From NCBI GenBank assembly GCA_021234155.1, contig JAJEKV010000078.1:4065225-4129224 (forward strand): a stretch of DNA of 64,000 nucleotides, read 5' to 3'. The position numbers were made by a program, and so were the translations under genes. The DNA is from Isoetes taiwanensis. Lineage: Eukaryota > Streptophyta > Lycopodiopsida > Isoetales > Isoetaceae. Under the pieces are notes generated by a model, which worked only from the letters and a program-made list of their open reading frames with translations, did no database searches and was not told where the DNA came from. This document shows, one piece after another, positions 10,687-19,994 of the stretch; position 1 is the stretch's first letter; every line of letters starts with the position of its first letter.

Positions 10687-11944
10687 ATGGCCTCAACCAA
10701 ACAGACCGAAGGAAGCTGCCGCCGTGCGAAACCACCAGCCAATCGAGGCTGAGATCATTCGGAAGATGCTTCGTGAGAGGCTCGCGAGAGGGGGTCGTTC
10801 GCCTTCGGACGAGGAGCAGGACACATCTGAGCTGATTGATGTCTTCAACCAGCAGGTGGAGCAGGACGAGGCAACATCACCAACCTCCATGGACGAGGAG
10901 ACGAGGGAGGTGTATGAAGAAATAGAGCGGGAGATCCGACAGCAGGAACAAGCAGAAGACCATTCAGACGCACCCACGGAGATCCTCGAGCAGGATGAGC
11001 AAGTGACAGGTCTGGAGCCAGCAGAGGTAGCAGACCTTAAAAGGTTCATCAGAAAGTACGAGCGCCGGCAGAAGAGAAAGGAAGACAAAAAGAGGAAAAG
11101 GGAAGAAGAGGAACAAAAGGCAGCAGAAGAGAAGAAGAAGGCGAAAGGGAAGTTCGTGGCTGGCACAAGGAGGACGAAGGATTGCCCGCCAAGGGAGAGG
11201 CCGAACCCCAAGATCGTCATCAAGGAGATGCAACCCGATTTAACCCCAAACCCTCCGTTTTAACTCTTCCGATGAAGATTTTAACCCTAATGCTGCAGGT
11301 GGAAGCTCTTCTAGCACCACCGATTTAATGTGTAGTGCCCGATTCACCAAAGACTGAAAGCAACCCCAAAGAAGATCAAGTACGTAAAAACCACCCGAAA
11401 GTACCCAAGCATGGGATAGAAAGAAGCAACCACGACCTGCCCGGAAGCCTACGTCACCGACAGGGTGAAGATTTATGAGAGGAAGATGAGGGAGCACGAG
11501 GCCTACATGAAGAAATGGGAGGCCTACAGCAAGTACTATGAAGAAAACAGGGTCAGAATCATCGAGGGAGGGCGGCCGACAAAGCAGCAGACCTTGAAGC
11601 CGCCACCACCGAAGCCCAAGGTCCCCAAGCCACCACCCAAGAAGAAGGTAGACAGGAAGGAAGTGGAGAGGAGAGCGCTGAGGGAGATTAGGCACTTCCA
11701 GCGCAGCTACGGTCTCTTAATTCCCCGTGCCCCCTTTGCTCGGTTGGTGCGAGAAGTAATGCAGGACTACAGGACAGACTTTAGAATCACGGATGAGGCG
11801 CTACTGGCAATGCAAGAGGCGGCTGAGGCAAGGATAGTGCAACATTTTGAAGATTCGACAGCCTGCACTGTCCACGCCAAGCGAGTGACCCTCATGAGAC
11901 AAGACATGCTTCTTGCGAGTCACATCAAAGGAGAACGCCCTTAG
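10687..11944 (+). CDS. Histone H3-like gene of element B, with frameshift
   Basis: The ATG at 10687 reads MASTKQT, one residue from the canonical H3 start, then shifts by one or two bases into a long frame. That frame (10706-11263) has an acidic, Q/E-rich region (EETREVYEEIEREIRQQEQA) and a lysine-rich stretch (KKRKREEEEQKAAEEKKKAK). A broken interval with stops follows (11264-11460). The last frame (11465-11944) has a coiled block (YERKMREHEAYMKKWEAYSK), a proline/lysine hinge (LKPPPPKPKVPKPPPKKK) and a full H3 fold: ALREIRHFQRSYGLLI (N-helix), PRAPFARLVREVMQDYRTDF (helix 1, loop 1), ALLAMQEAAEARIVQHFED (helix 2), CTVHAKRVTLMRQDMLLA (loop 2, helix 3), IKGERP, TAG. Loop 1 has H3 length, not the longer CENH3 form. 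The H3 loop-2 Cys, His, Arg positions and the helix-3 Asp are kept. Expected product about 420 residues. Probably nuclear; function inferred. Confidence 0.88.
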
Positions 11945-12089
11945 AACTTTTTGTAAATAATTGAAAAATTTTGTAATATAGTACAATTTTGTGTAGTTTA
12001 ACTGACTGAACTTGATTAATTAGGATAAGTTAGCAGGTTTTAGCCTTTATTTCATCAAAATAGGACATTTGCAGACCGAAAGACATGAT

Positions 12090-12156
12090 GTCTCACAGCT
12101 CGCGCCTGGTCGCAAAACTAAAAGTTAGTTTTGAAGCGAGGCGCAAGCTGTGAGAC
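12090..12156. repeat. Hairpin 1 of the ORF-X pair, element B
   Basis: GTCTCACAGCTCGCGCC pairs with GGCGCAAGCTGTGAGAC; the centre is AACTAAAAGTTAGTTTT. It starts 146 bp after the H3 stop codon; in element A this distance is 145 bp. Confidence 0.9.
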
Positions 12157-12289
12157 CTCACCCAAACTTGACCAAAACAGCTCCAAATCGACCAAATAAG
12201 GGGTCAATTCTGCCTGATTTGATGAGTTCATCATCCTTACACCCTTAGTTTACCCAAATTAGACACCTTTTGATCGAAATGAGACTGAT

Positions 12290-12357
12290 GTCTCACAGCT
12301 CGCGCCTGGTCAAAGAACTAAAAGTTAGTTTTGAAGCGAGGCATAAAGCCGTGAGAC
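12290..12357. repeat. Hairpin 2 of the ORF-X pair, element B
   Basis: Nearly identical to hairpin 1 on the left arm and centre; the right arm has a small insertion (GAGGCATAAAGCCGTGAGAC). It starts exactly 200 bp after hairpin 1. Confidence 0.9.
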
Positions 12358-12547
12358 CTCTTACCATTTCTTCACCAGGACTTGTCAAAGTCACCTTCAA
12401 CCTATTGCATAGCATCTTTTAGGTAATCTAGCCTTGTTCAAGCATCTCATCTAGTCCTCAAACCCCCATTTTGACCTCAGATAGTCTAGAATTACCCAAT
12501 CCTAGGAAATTTTCAAGTCATCCAAAAATTAGGGTTTTCCCCTTTTC

Positions 12548-12556
12548 TATAAATAG
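12548..12556 (+). promoter_or_regulatory. TATA box of ORF-X, element B
   Basis: TATAAATAG preceded by a telo-box-like TTAGGGTTTTCCCC about 10-20 bp upstream. The same arrangement is in element A at 22015. The ATG at 12669 follows 121 bp later. Confidence 0.8.
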
Positions 12557-12668
12557 ACCCCTCATTTCTCAGATAGCACCCTACAAATCTGCTCCTACCC
12601 TTCTAGCCGATTTCTCAACTCCCGAGGCGCTCTTGCAACCGTTTGTTACCCTCTTACGCAATTAATCA

Positions 12669-14137
12669 ATGGCAACTTCGATTTCCACGGATGGTGCAGC
12701 GCCCAGCTCATTTCTTTGAGGCGGCGTCGACCAAATCTTCCAGATCTTGAGGGAAGGAGGTAGGCGTCAAGCAACCTTGCACGCGACCCGGCTTATAGTA
12801 GAGTCTTGACCGAGTTCCAAGCTAGGGTAGAACCGGAAGCTAGTGCAACTCCCCTTGTGTAGGCTATTTTGTTCCTAGACGGTCCCTGCGGGAGGCATTA
12901 GGCGATGTCGAACATCGCCAAATACCTCACAAACAAGGCACCGCTTTTGCGAGCCAATGGTCCTAAGCGTCGCGGGACCAAGTTCTTCTCTTTCAACTTT
13001 ATACGGCAATCTTTCACCCACCCAGTGCCAGAACACCGTGGGGAAACCTCCATTCCCCCATGGGCGTGGACCCATTGGCCATAGCAATGAGAACAAGCGG
13101 CTCCTCACACGGTATGAGCGAGAGAACACGAAGGGAAGGAAGAAGACTCGGATGAACAAGAATCAGAAGAAGAGGAAGACTATGGCGAGCTCGACCCAGA
13201 AGAGCGGCGACAAGCGAAGCAGAGTGGCAACGCCTTGAAGAAGCGGCGGACTCTGTGAGTGGCGCCACCCCTGGGTTAGGCATCACAAGTCAGCTCCCAT
13301 TATTGTCGAGGTGAGGTTTACGCTCCTAAAAGCGACATTCAAAACCTCCCGAGTGAGGGGAAAGTCTGGGCCGAAGATTCTTTGCACCAACTCCGGAAAA
13401 ACGGACTTGGGCGACTTCATGCGTCAGGAGAATCCGACTTCCCCCCTCAGTAAAAGCCGACACTTAGGGAGAGTTTACCTCCGAGCATCCAAGCCCTGAC
13501 GGCAACTCGGCGGAGTTATGGAGGGCGGACAAGGCCGGAGAACAAAGCTACCAGCGGAGGAAGAGTTCCTTGCTCTTGAGGGAGCAGATGGGGGATCCGT
13601 TATGCGACCTCAAACATCCCTAGCGGCAAGCTCGTCGCGACACCTCCCGGGAGAGGACGGCGCGGAGTCGAGCCCTGGGGAGGGGCCCAGGCAGCGGTGG
13701 GAGAACTAGGGGAGGCTCACCGCGGTGGAGGTTGATGACTTAGGAAGCCGAACCCCGAGCTGGATCACAGAGTGGCCCAGGACCCGTCTCCCAGCAGCCA
13801 GTCCTCACGGTATTACACCTTAGCTGGCGATGGATGGAAGAATAGCGGTTATCCCACTTAAGTTCCCGAGGGAAGGAGTATGTCGTTGCTGATTGCACTC
13901 GGGATTAGGCCGGCATGGCGGTTACCCCTTAATACCGAATATGCAATCTTGGTGAAGAGAGCGGTAGCACTCGGCGTCTTCGACTTACCGCCATACCTTC
14001 TGGGCGAGGCAAGGACTGTCGGTGGTGCAGCTTATACCTCCACCATGAGAATAGAAGATTTGGCAAGAGCATTCAGGGTGGATCTCCAGCCAATGTCCTT
14101 AGGAACTTGGGCCATTCGGTGGGAACAGCCCAAGTGA
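12669..14137 (+). pseudogene. ORF-X of element B, unknown accessory gene
   Basis: The first ATG after the second TATA box reads MATSISTDGAAPSS. The reading passes through several frames because of indels. Pieces shared with element A are a YLTNK block followed by GTKFFSF (near 12925-12990), an acidic run (EDSDEQESEEEEDYGELDPE, near 13138-13200), EEEFLAL (13558), and a C-terminal block with LIALG.RPA and KRAVALGVFDLP (13880-14137). An AT-rich spacer of about 300 bp separates it from gag, so it seems to be a gene of its own. I recognise no family. It is not the capsid, since a typical Retrotrans_gag region lies further down. Confidence 0.55.
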
Positions 14138-14440
14138 AAAAGTTCTGGAGGATAATCCATCTTACCGGCGGCAGCAGGAATGATTAGCAGTAGTTGTAAT
14201 TTTTGTAATAGCGTGATACAAAATATAAATATAATATTCTTTTTGCACTATAAATGTTTTGTTGATATATTTTGTGTTCCCCAACCATGCCAACAAACAT
14301 AAATAATGTAAGAAAACAAGGAAAACTAACCATATAGCTATGAACCACTTGTGTATCAGCTAGAGGCCTAAAGCGGAGAGCGACAGCTGCGGGGAACTTA
14401 TAGAGGAGCAGTCGCCCCTGTGCCACGCCCGACAAGGAAC
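14138..14440. other. AT-rich spacer between ORF-X and gag, element B
   Basis: No coding signal. It holds TATAAATATAATATTC, TTTTGTTGATATATTTTGTG and CCAACAAACATAAATAA, all also present in element A (23640-23930). It could hold the end of the ORF-X transcript and the start of another; not shown. Confidence 0.5.
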
Positions 14441-15720
14441 CTTATGGAAGAATTTGGACAAATGACCCCTAAGAAGAAATATCGCAAATGAGGGCCGGAC
14501 CCGAGCAGATAAAGGCTTTGCTAGCCGCCTGGTGAGGCGTGGTTTGGTGGGTAACGCTCAACTGCCGCAAGCATCAGCTCGGAGAACAAGTAGAGACAAG
14601 AAGAGGAACAAGAGAGGAAGGTCCCCCAGTTCGGACTCCTCCGATTCAAGCTCGGTCCGGACTCAGGCCCGAGGAAGAAGAAGAGCGTGCCCAAACCAAG
14701 ACAAAGGAAACCCGGATGGAAGGCTGCGAGGAACGCCGTGACGGGATCCACAAAGGGACACAAGAACCTCGACTACCGTAAGAAGGTAGATTACCTGACC
14801 GGCAAACGTATGGAAGGCCCGGAAACTAGAACAGTTCTCGGGGGAGAACAGGTCAGGATTAGAAGCAGAGGCATGGCTGGACGAAATGAGTGAGTACGGC
14901 AATGCTTATGGCATGAAGGATAAGGACAAAGGTAAAGTGGCCTTGACCAACTTGAAAGGAGCCGCCTGAATTTGGTGGAAAGGTTATGCAAAGGCACATG
15001 GCTTAGCGGGGATGCTTGTAAGTTTGAAGTTTGCTAAAGCCTTCAAGCGCCATTACGTCCCAAGGGAGCACAAGTCCAACATGATCTGTGTTTCTGAGTT
15101 GCGGCAAGGCAACAAGTCGTCGAAATATCTGGGAGGAGTTCATGAGGCTAAGGTGTATGTGCAAAGTTAGGTGGAGAAGCATGCGGTGGAAAGCTACATT
15201 GAAGGATGCGAATGAGGAGATCCGCAAGCTTGTAAGAGCAATAAACCCTAGAAGTGATGCTCCGAGCGGAGTCCAAGGCAATAAGCTTGCAAAGAGCGGG
15301 ACCTGGAATAGCGGGCAGAGGCAGGTGATAAGATAAATAAAGGCAAAGCCCGGCGGTTTGCCGAGGGGCAGCCAACCCGGGACCAGCTAGAGCCCGTATA
15401 GCGGCAATCATGGGAAGCGGCGGGGAGAGGAAGCAGTGTCTTTCAAAGACAAACGGGAAGTGGTCAAACTACTCCAAAGCGGTCGCGATCGCTGCGCTAG
15501 GCCATGCCGGAAGGAAAAGAGCGGGGAGTGCATAAGCGGCTTTGCCAGGTGTTTCAGCCAGGCCATAGGGCAATGAAGCCCATATGTCATGAGTGCAGCG
15601 CTAGCGAAGTTAGGTGATTGGGACTTAAATCTGTCGGCAACGGCAATGCGAGGAGGCGCGACTACATTCAGAGGGGTGAGTGTCATATCTTTGCTTAATA
15701 GATCTGAGCAAAAGCAAGAG
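14440..15720 (+). pseudogene. Gag of element B
   Basis: Frame-broken gag. A basic/serine-rich start (KRNKRGRSPSSDSSDSSS, near 14602-14655) is followed by a Retrotrans_gag-like capsid region with EYGNAYG..DKDK (14890-14930), the tryptophan pair of WWKGYAKAHG (near 14968-15000), and FKRHYVPREHKS (near 15045-15075), then a cysteine-poor region to about 15720. No classical CCHC knuckle is readable as printed. Confidence 0.7.
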
Positions 15721-15759
15721 AACCCGGTATAAAGTAATTTCCGCGATTAAGGAAAGGCC

Positions 15760-16440
15760 AAGGCCAAGTCATTTATAGTCGATGGAAGTAGCCATAACTT
15801 TGCATCCCCAGGAATGGTTCAAATGTTGAAGTTGGAAACCATTAAAAGTCAAAGCCAAGGCCGTTGTCTTAGCAAGTGGAGCAGCAAAGGCGGGCGGGCC
15901 GGTAAAAGAATCAACTTTGACATCGACTTGCGGGGATTAAGATCGGATGGGGGCAGAGGTAATGGGCATCGGCAAAATCGACTTGATAATAGGTATGGAG
16001 TACCTTGGACCAGCGGGGGCCATTATTGATTGTGGAAGCGGAAGGTGACCTTCCAAAGACCCGATGGCAAGATCATTGAGATAACGGTAAAGAAGTTGTT
16101 CCCATCATGCGGTGTATGTCTTCTAAGCGGTACTGTTCAAGTGCATCAAGAGTGAGCAAGTGGCATACATCTTCAAGCTTGAGATTAGTGAGCCGGAATT
16201 GGAAGGAAGCAAAGAAGACAAGATGCAAAGCAAGTTGCCGAAGCAAATAGCTAAGTTGATCCGCGGAGTTCCACGATCTCTTTCGAGATGAGATCAAGCA
16301 CCTCCTCCTTATAGGGAGTCGTGCGAGATAGCACTCGAACGGGAACAAAGCCGACAAGCAAGGCTCCATATAGAATGACAACGCAGGAGTTGCCGGAGCT
16401 GAAGAAGCGATTCGAGGAGCTGCTTTCGACCTAGGTTTCA
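15760..16440 (+). pseudogene. Protease region of element B pol
   Basis: FIVDGSSHNFASP (near 15770-15810) is the retropepsin active-site region, normally with DSG. IIGMEYLGPAGAIIDCGKRK with small indels (about 15985-16045) is the C-terminal part of the protease. Frames change several times. Confidence 0.72.
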
Positions 16441-16449
16441 TTAGACCTG

Positions 16450-17160
16450 AGTGTCACCATGGTTGGGGCGCCCATTCTTTTTGTCAAGAAGAAGGATGGA
16501 TCCTTGAGGATGTGCATAGACTATAGGCAGGTTGAATAAGCACACCATTAAGAACAAGTATCGCTTCAAGATCGAGGCGACTTGATGGATCAGCTTCAAG
16601 GAGCAAAGATCTTCTCCAAAATCGACTTAAGGTGGGTTATCATCGGTCACGGATAAAGGAGGAAGATATCCACAAACCGCCTTCGGGGCCGCGGTATGGG
16701 CATTATGAGTTCACGGTAATGCCTTTCGGCTTATCAAATGCCCCATAGCGTTCATGAGGCTCATGAGCGATATCTTGAGGAGTTCTGGACACCTTTGTGA
16801 TTGTGTTCTTTGATGACATTTTGGTTTATAGCAGATCCCTTGAAGAGCACGTGCAACACTTGAGAAGAGTGCTAGAGAAGTTGAAGAGGCACCGGTTATG
16901 CGCCAAGTTGTCGGTGCCGCCGCAAACAGAGAAGGTGGAATACTTTGGTCATGTGATCTCGGCGAGAGCATCTCGCCGGACCCGGCCAAGATTGAAGTAA
17001 TGATTCATTGGCGCCGTAAGAATGCCGCGAGGTCGAAGTTTTTCTCCGGTCTAGCAGTACTACAGAAGTTCGTGAAGAACTTTGCTAAGATAGCAGCCCC
17101 ATTAACGTATCTGGACGAGGGCAGAGAAGGTGAAAAGATTGGGTAGAGCATTGGCACAAG
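16450..17160 (+). pseudogene. Reverse transcriptase of element B
   Basis: Motifs seen: [20 protein letters not shown] (16469-16528), FSKIDLR (16614-16634), FFDDILVYSRSLEEHVQHLR (16804-16865, catalytic DD), KVEYFGHVIS (16931-16960). The order and wording are those of Ty3/gypsy chromoviruses. The frame breaks between most motifs. Confidence 0.88.
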
Positions 17161-17229
17161 AAAGCCCAAAAGGGTTTGAATTGTTGAAAGAAGCTCACGG
17201 CGCATGCCTGTCTTGACCTCGCCGACCCG

Positions 17230-17590
17230 GAGAAAGATAAGCTTGTAGCAAATCATGCGAGTAAGATAGCCTTACAGTGCAGTGCTTATGCAAGAAGAAG
17301 CGTGTGGTAGCGTATGATTCGGGGAAGATGAGCGGCGCGCAGAGCGCTACCCAACGCATGATCGAGGAATTGCTTAAGGTTGTCGGGGCATTAAGAATAT
17401 GGAGGCACTATCTCTTGGGAAGGAAGTTCCAATTGGATACCGAGCCATCAAAGCCTCCAATATGTATTCACGCTAAACCACACCTTAATCTGAGGCAGCG
17501 GAGATGGATGGAGTTCCTCGAAGAATATGACTTTGATATAGTCTACAAGCGGGGAAGCTCAATGTGGTAGCAGATGCACTTTTCAAGGCA
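17230..17590 (+). pseudogene. RNase H of element B
   Basis: One open stretch (17277-17570) contains VVAYDSGKMS, ALRIWRHYLLGRKFQLDTEP and QRRWMEFLEEYDFDIVYK, the chromovirus RNase H and the start of its tether to integrase. TAG at 17568 interrupts the expected NVVADAL. Confidence 0.85.
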
Positions 17591-17779
17591 TCCCCGACAA
17601 CTAGAGTGCATTGCAATGCAATTTCGGCGCTCTCCGGCAACTTTGGTAAGAAGATTGAAGAGTCCTTGCCAATGGATGTAGATTTCGGAGAGAAGTATGG
17701 GCAAGCCTCTCGGGGAGGCTAGAAACGGATAAAGAGGGGAAGCCTTCAAGCATTTTAAGAAGGAGGGCAACCTATTATA

Positions 17780-18790
17780 TCACAAAGGATAAGTTGTGCG
17801 TACGAGTCATCGGGGGTAAGGAAATTGATCCTCCACGACACGCGACAACAGCCCAATAGCCGGCCATGCGGGATTCATGAAAACATATTTCAAAGCACGC
17901 AGCAGCTATTATTGGCCAGAATGAAGAAAGGTAGCTCGCTACATCAAGGAATGTCGGTTATGCCGCCAGACGAAAGCGAGCAACGAATCGGGGGCATTAG
18001 AGCCATTAGCGGTGCCAAACGCTAAGTGGGAGGTAATCAGCATGGATTTCATCACAGGACTCCCAAGAACGGTAAGAGGGAAGGATGCCTTGATGGTAGT
18101 AGTCGACAAGTTGTCGAAGATGGCACATTTCGTGCCTTGCAAGACCACGTATCTGACTATGGATACGGCAAAGCTCTTCACCAAAGAGATCTTCGGGCTT
18201 CATGGCATGCCAAGGAGATTATATCCGACAGGGATCCGAAGTTCATGAGTGCCTTTTGGCAAGACCTCTTTGCGACGATTCAGACAAAGCTATCCATGAG
18301 CACGGCGTATCATCCTCAGACGGATGGCCAGACGGAGCGGACCAACAGGATTTTAGAGGACATGCTCACGAAACTATGTGCGGAATAAGCAAGGTATGTG
18401 GGAAGAATTTATTCACTTGGTGGAGTTTGCATACAATAGCACCAAGGGAATCATCCCAAATGTCGCCGTTTATGATCAATTATGGCTATCAGGTGCCTAA
18501 CTCGGACACTTGGCACAACCCGTGTCAAAAGTAGAAGTTTCGCAGCAGGATGTTGGCCGATATCACGGCAGCTTGTGGAAGAGGTTCGAGGGTATCTGCT
18601 AGCAGCAAGAAGTCGACAAAAGAGCATCGCCGACAAGCATCGAACAGTAAGAGAGTTTAAAGTTGGAGATGATGTTTGGCTCAAGATCAAGGTGAAGCGG
18701 TGGCTTCGGGATCGGGAATTGCAAGAAGCTTGCTCCAAGGTGGGCTGGACCTTCGAATAGTCGAGAGTAGGTAATCAAGCCTACAAGCTA
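17780..18790 (+). pseudogene. Integrase of element B
   Basis: The HHCC zinc finger is broken (near 17830-17970). The DDE core is clear: [20 protein letters not shown] (first Asp, 18042), a region equal to [17 protein letters not shown] in frame-shifted form (second Asp, 18230), and [20 protein letters not shown] (Glu, about 18335). The C-terminal part SH3-like domain (ADKHRTVREFKVGDDVWLKI, 18632-18690) follows. Confidence 0.88.
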
Positions 18791-18911
18791 GACTTGCCAA
18801 AGACACCTAAAGATTCATAAGGTCTTCCACGTGAGTTTGTTAAAGAAGCACCTCCAAACCCGGGCCGAAGTCTTGGACACTCCAACGTTGTTGGAAATGA
18901 CGGAGGAGGAA

Positions 18912-19043
18912 CTGGAGATAGTTCCAGAATTGATTCTTGATAAAGCTTTCAAGAAAACGAGGAGATCAGAATTCCTCCAATATTTGGTCAAGTAGAAACA
19001 CTTACCAGTGGAAGACGCGACATGGGTACTTAAGAAAGATTTA
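18912..19043 (+). pseudogene. Integrase C-terminal chromodomain, element B
   Basis: LEIVPELILDKAFKKTRRSE, then FLQYLVK-KHLPVEDATWVL and KKDL match the chromodomain fold of plant chromoviruses. The conserved Trp of the YLVKWK motif is a TAG stop here (TGG in element A). The other two aromatic-cage positions are Ile and Leu, which is the group II type. Chromodomains of this class guide integration to heterochromatin in related elements; here this is inference. Confidence 0.85.
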
Positions 19044-19099
19044 GTAAAAGCGGTACCCACGGTTATGGAGCAATGGGACGGCAAGGTCATCTCGAAGAA

Positions 19100-19994
19100 A
19101 TCGGCTCAGGCATGTCGATTTGTGTAGATTAATTCTATGTATAGTTAAGATTAATCACGCATGCAACCTATGATAGGTATGGGTCGCATACGTGTTACCA
19201 ATGATGGGACCACTACGGTGATCTCTAGGGCGTGGTGTAATGTCAATGTAGGCATGACCGGCGTTCCGTTAGGCGAGTGGAAGGTAGATTAGAAAGTCTA
19301 TACGTCCCGCGAAGTAGACCGACCTAGAGAGAAAGGAGGTCATTAAGGAATGCATTGATAGGAAAGCACCTTTAGCCCCATATATGCTTTGATAGGAGGA
19401 ATCCATCCTTCACGCCCCACGCGAGAAAGATATCCTCCACTATTTGGGCAACTAGAGGTGTAGGCACGGCGGCATATAGGCGCCGCCTCTCCCCGACCAT
19501 AATGGAAGATTCATCCTCTTCCTCCCGGGGAGATTAGCCATGCATTCATGTAGATAGGTGGGGTGGTCACCATATAACCAAAATTTATTAAATAATTAAA
19601 AGCGGTACTAGCGTAGTGTCGACACAAGCAGGCAAGAGAGCTCAGGAGGGGCAAGGAGGTCGAGCTCTTAAGACTTCATAACACAAGTTTTGTTGGAATG
19701 TGTTGCAAGGAATGAAGAGTACCTCTGAGGACAATGATTATAGATATGAAATGTTGAAATTTTGTCTAACTTAAAAATAGTGAATAACTTGTTAATGGTG
19801 TTATGAATTGATAAGTATTCCATAGTATAATGACGTAATAATGTTCTAAAAATATTACCTTAGGGTAATCTTGATAAATGTATAAATATTATATTGTAGG
19901 CATCACGTTGATTGCGGAGTTGCAGGTTAGGAAGATCCCAAGGTGGGGAGACCCACGATCTTGCCGGGCGGCATCATTTCAAGGTGGGGGAGAA
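19100..19994. other. 3' untranslated region and polypurine tract of element B
   Basis: About 0.9 kb without coding signal after the chromodomain. It is conserved with element A (28590-29468), including CATGTCGATTTGTGTAGATTAATTC. It ends in the polypurine tract AAGGTGGGGGAGAA (19981-19994). Confidence 0.7.

Noticed and set aside
10693-11223. Serine-rich minus-strand ORF of 176 residues
   Set aside because: It is the mirror of the acidic/lysine-rich linker of the H3-like gene, an effect of its codon composition.
10687-11944. A centromeric histone (CENH3)
   Set aside because: Loop 1 between RLVREVMQDY and ALLAMQEAAEA has the length of ordinary H3, not the longer CENH3 loop, and the first residues are of the ARTKQT type.
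13311-14137. ORF-X as the capsid gene
   Set aside because: A better Retrotrans_gag match (WWKGYAKAHG and the following region) lies after the AT-rich spacer in both copies.
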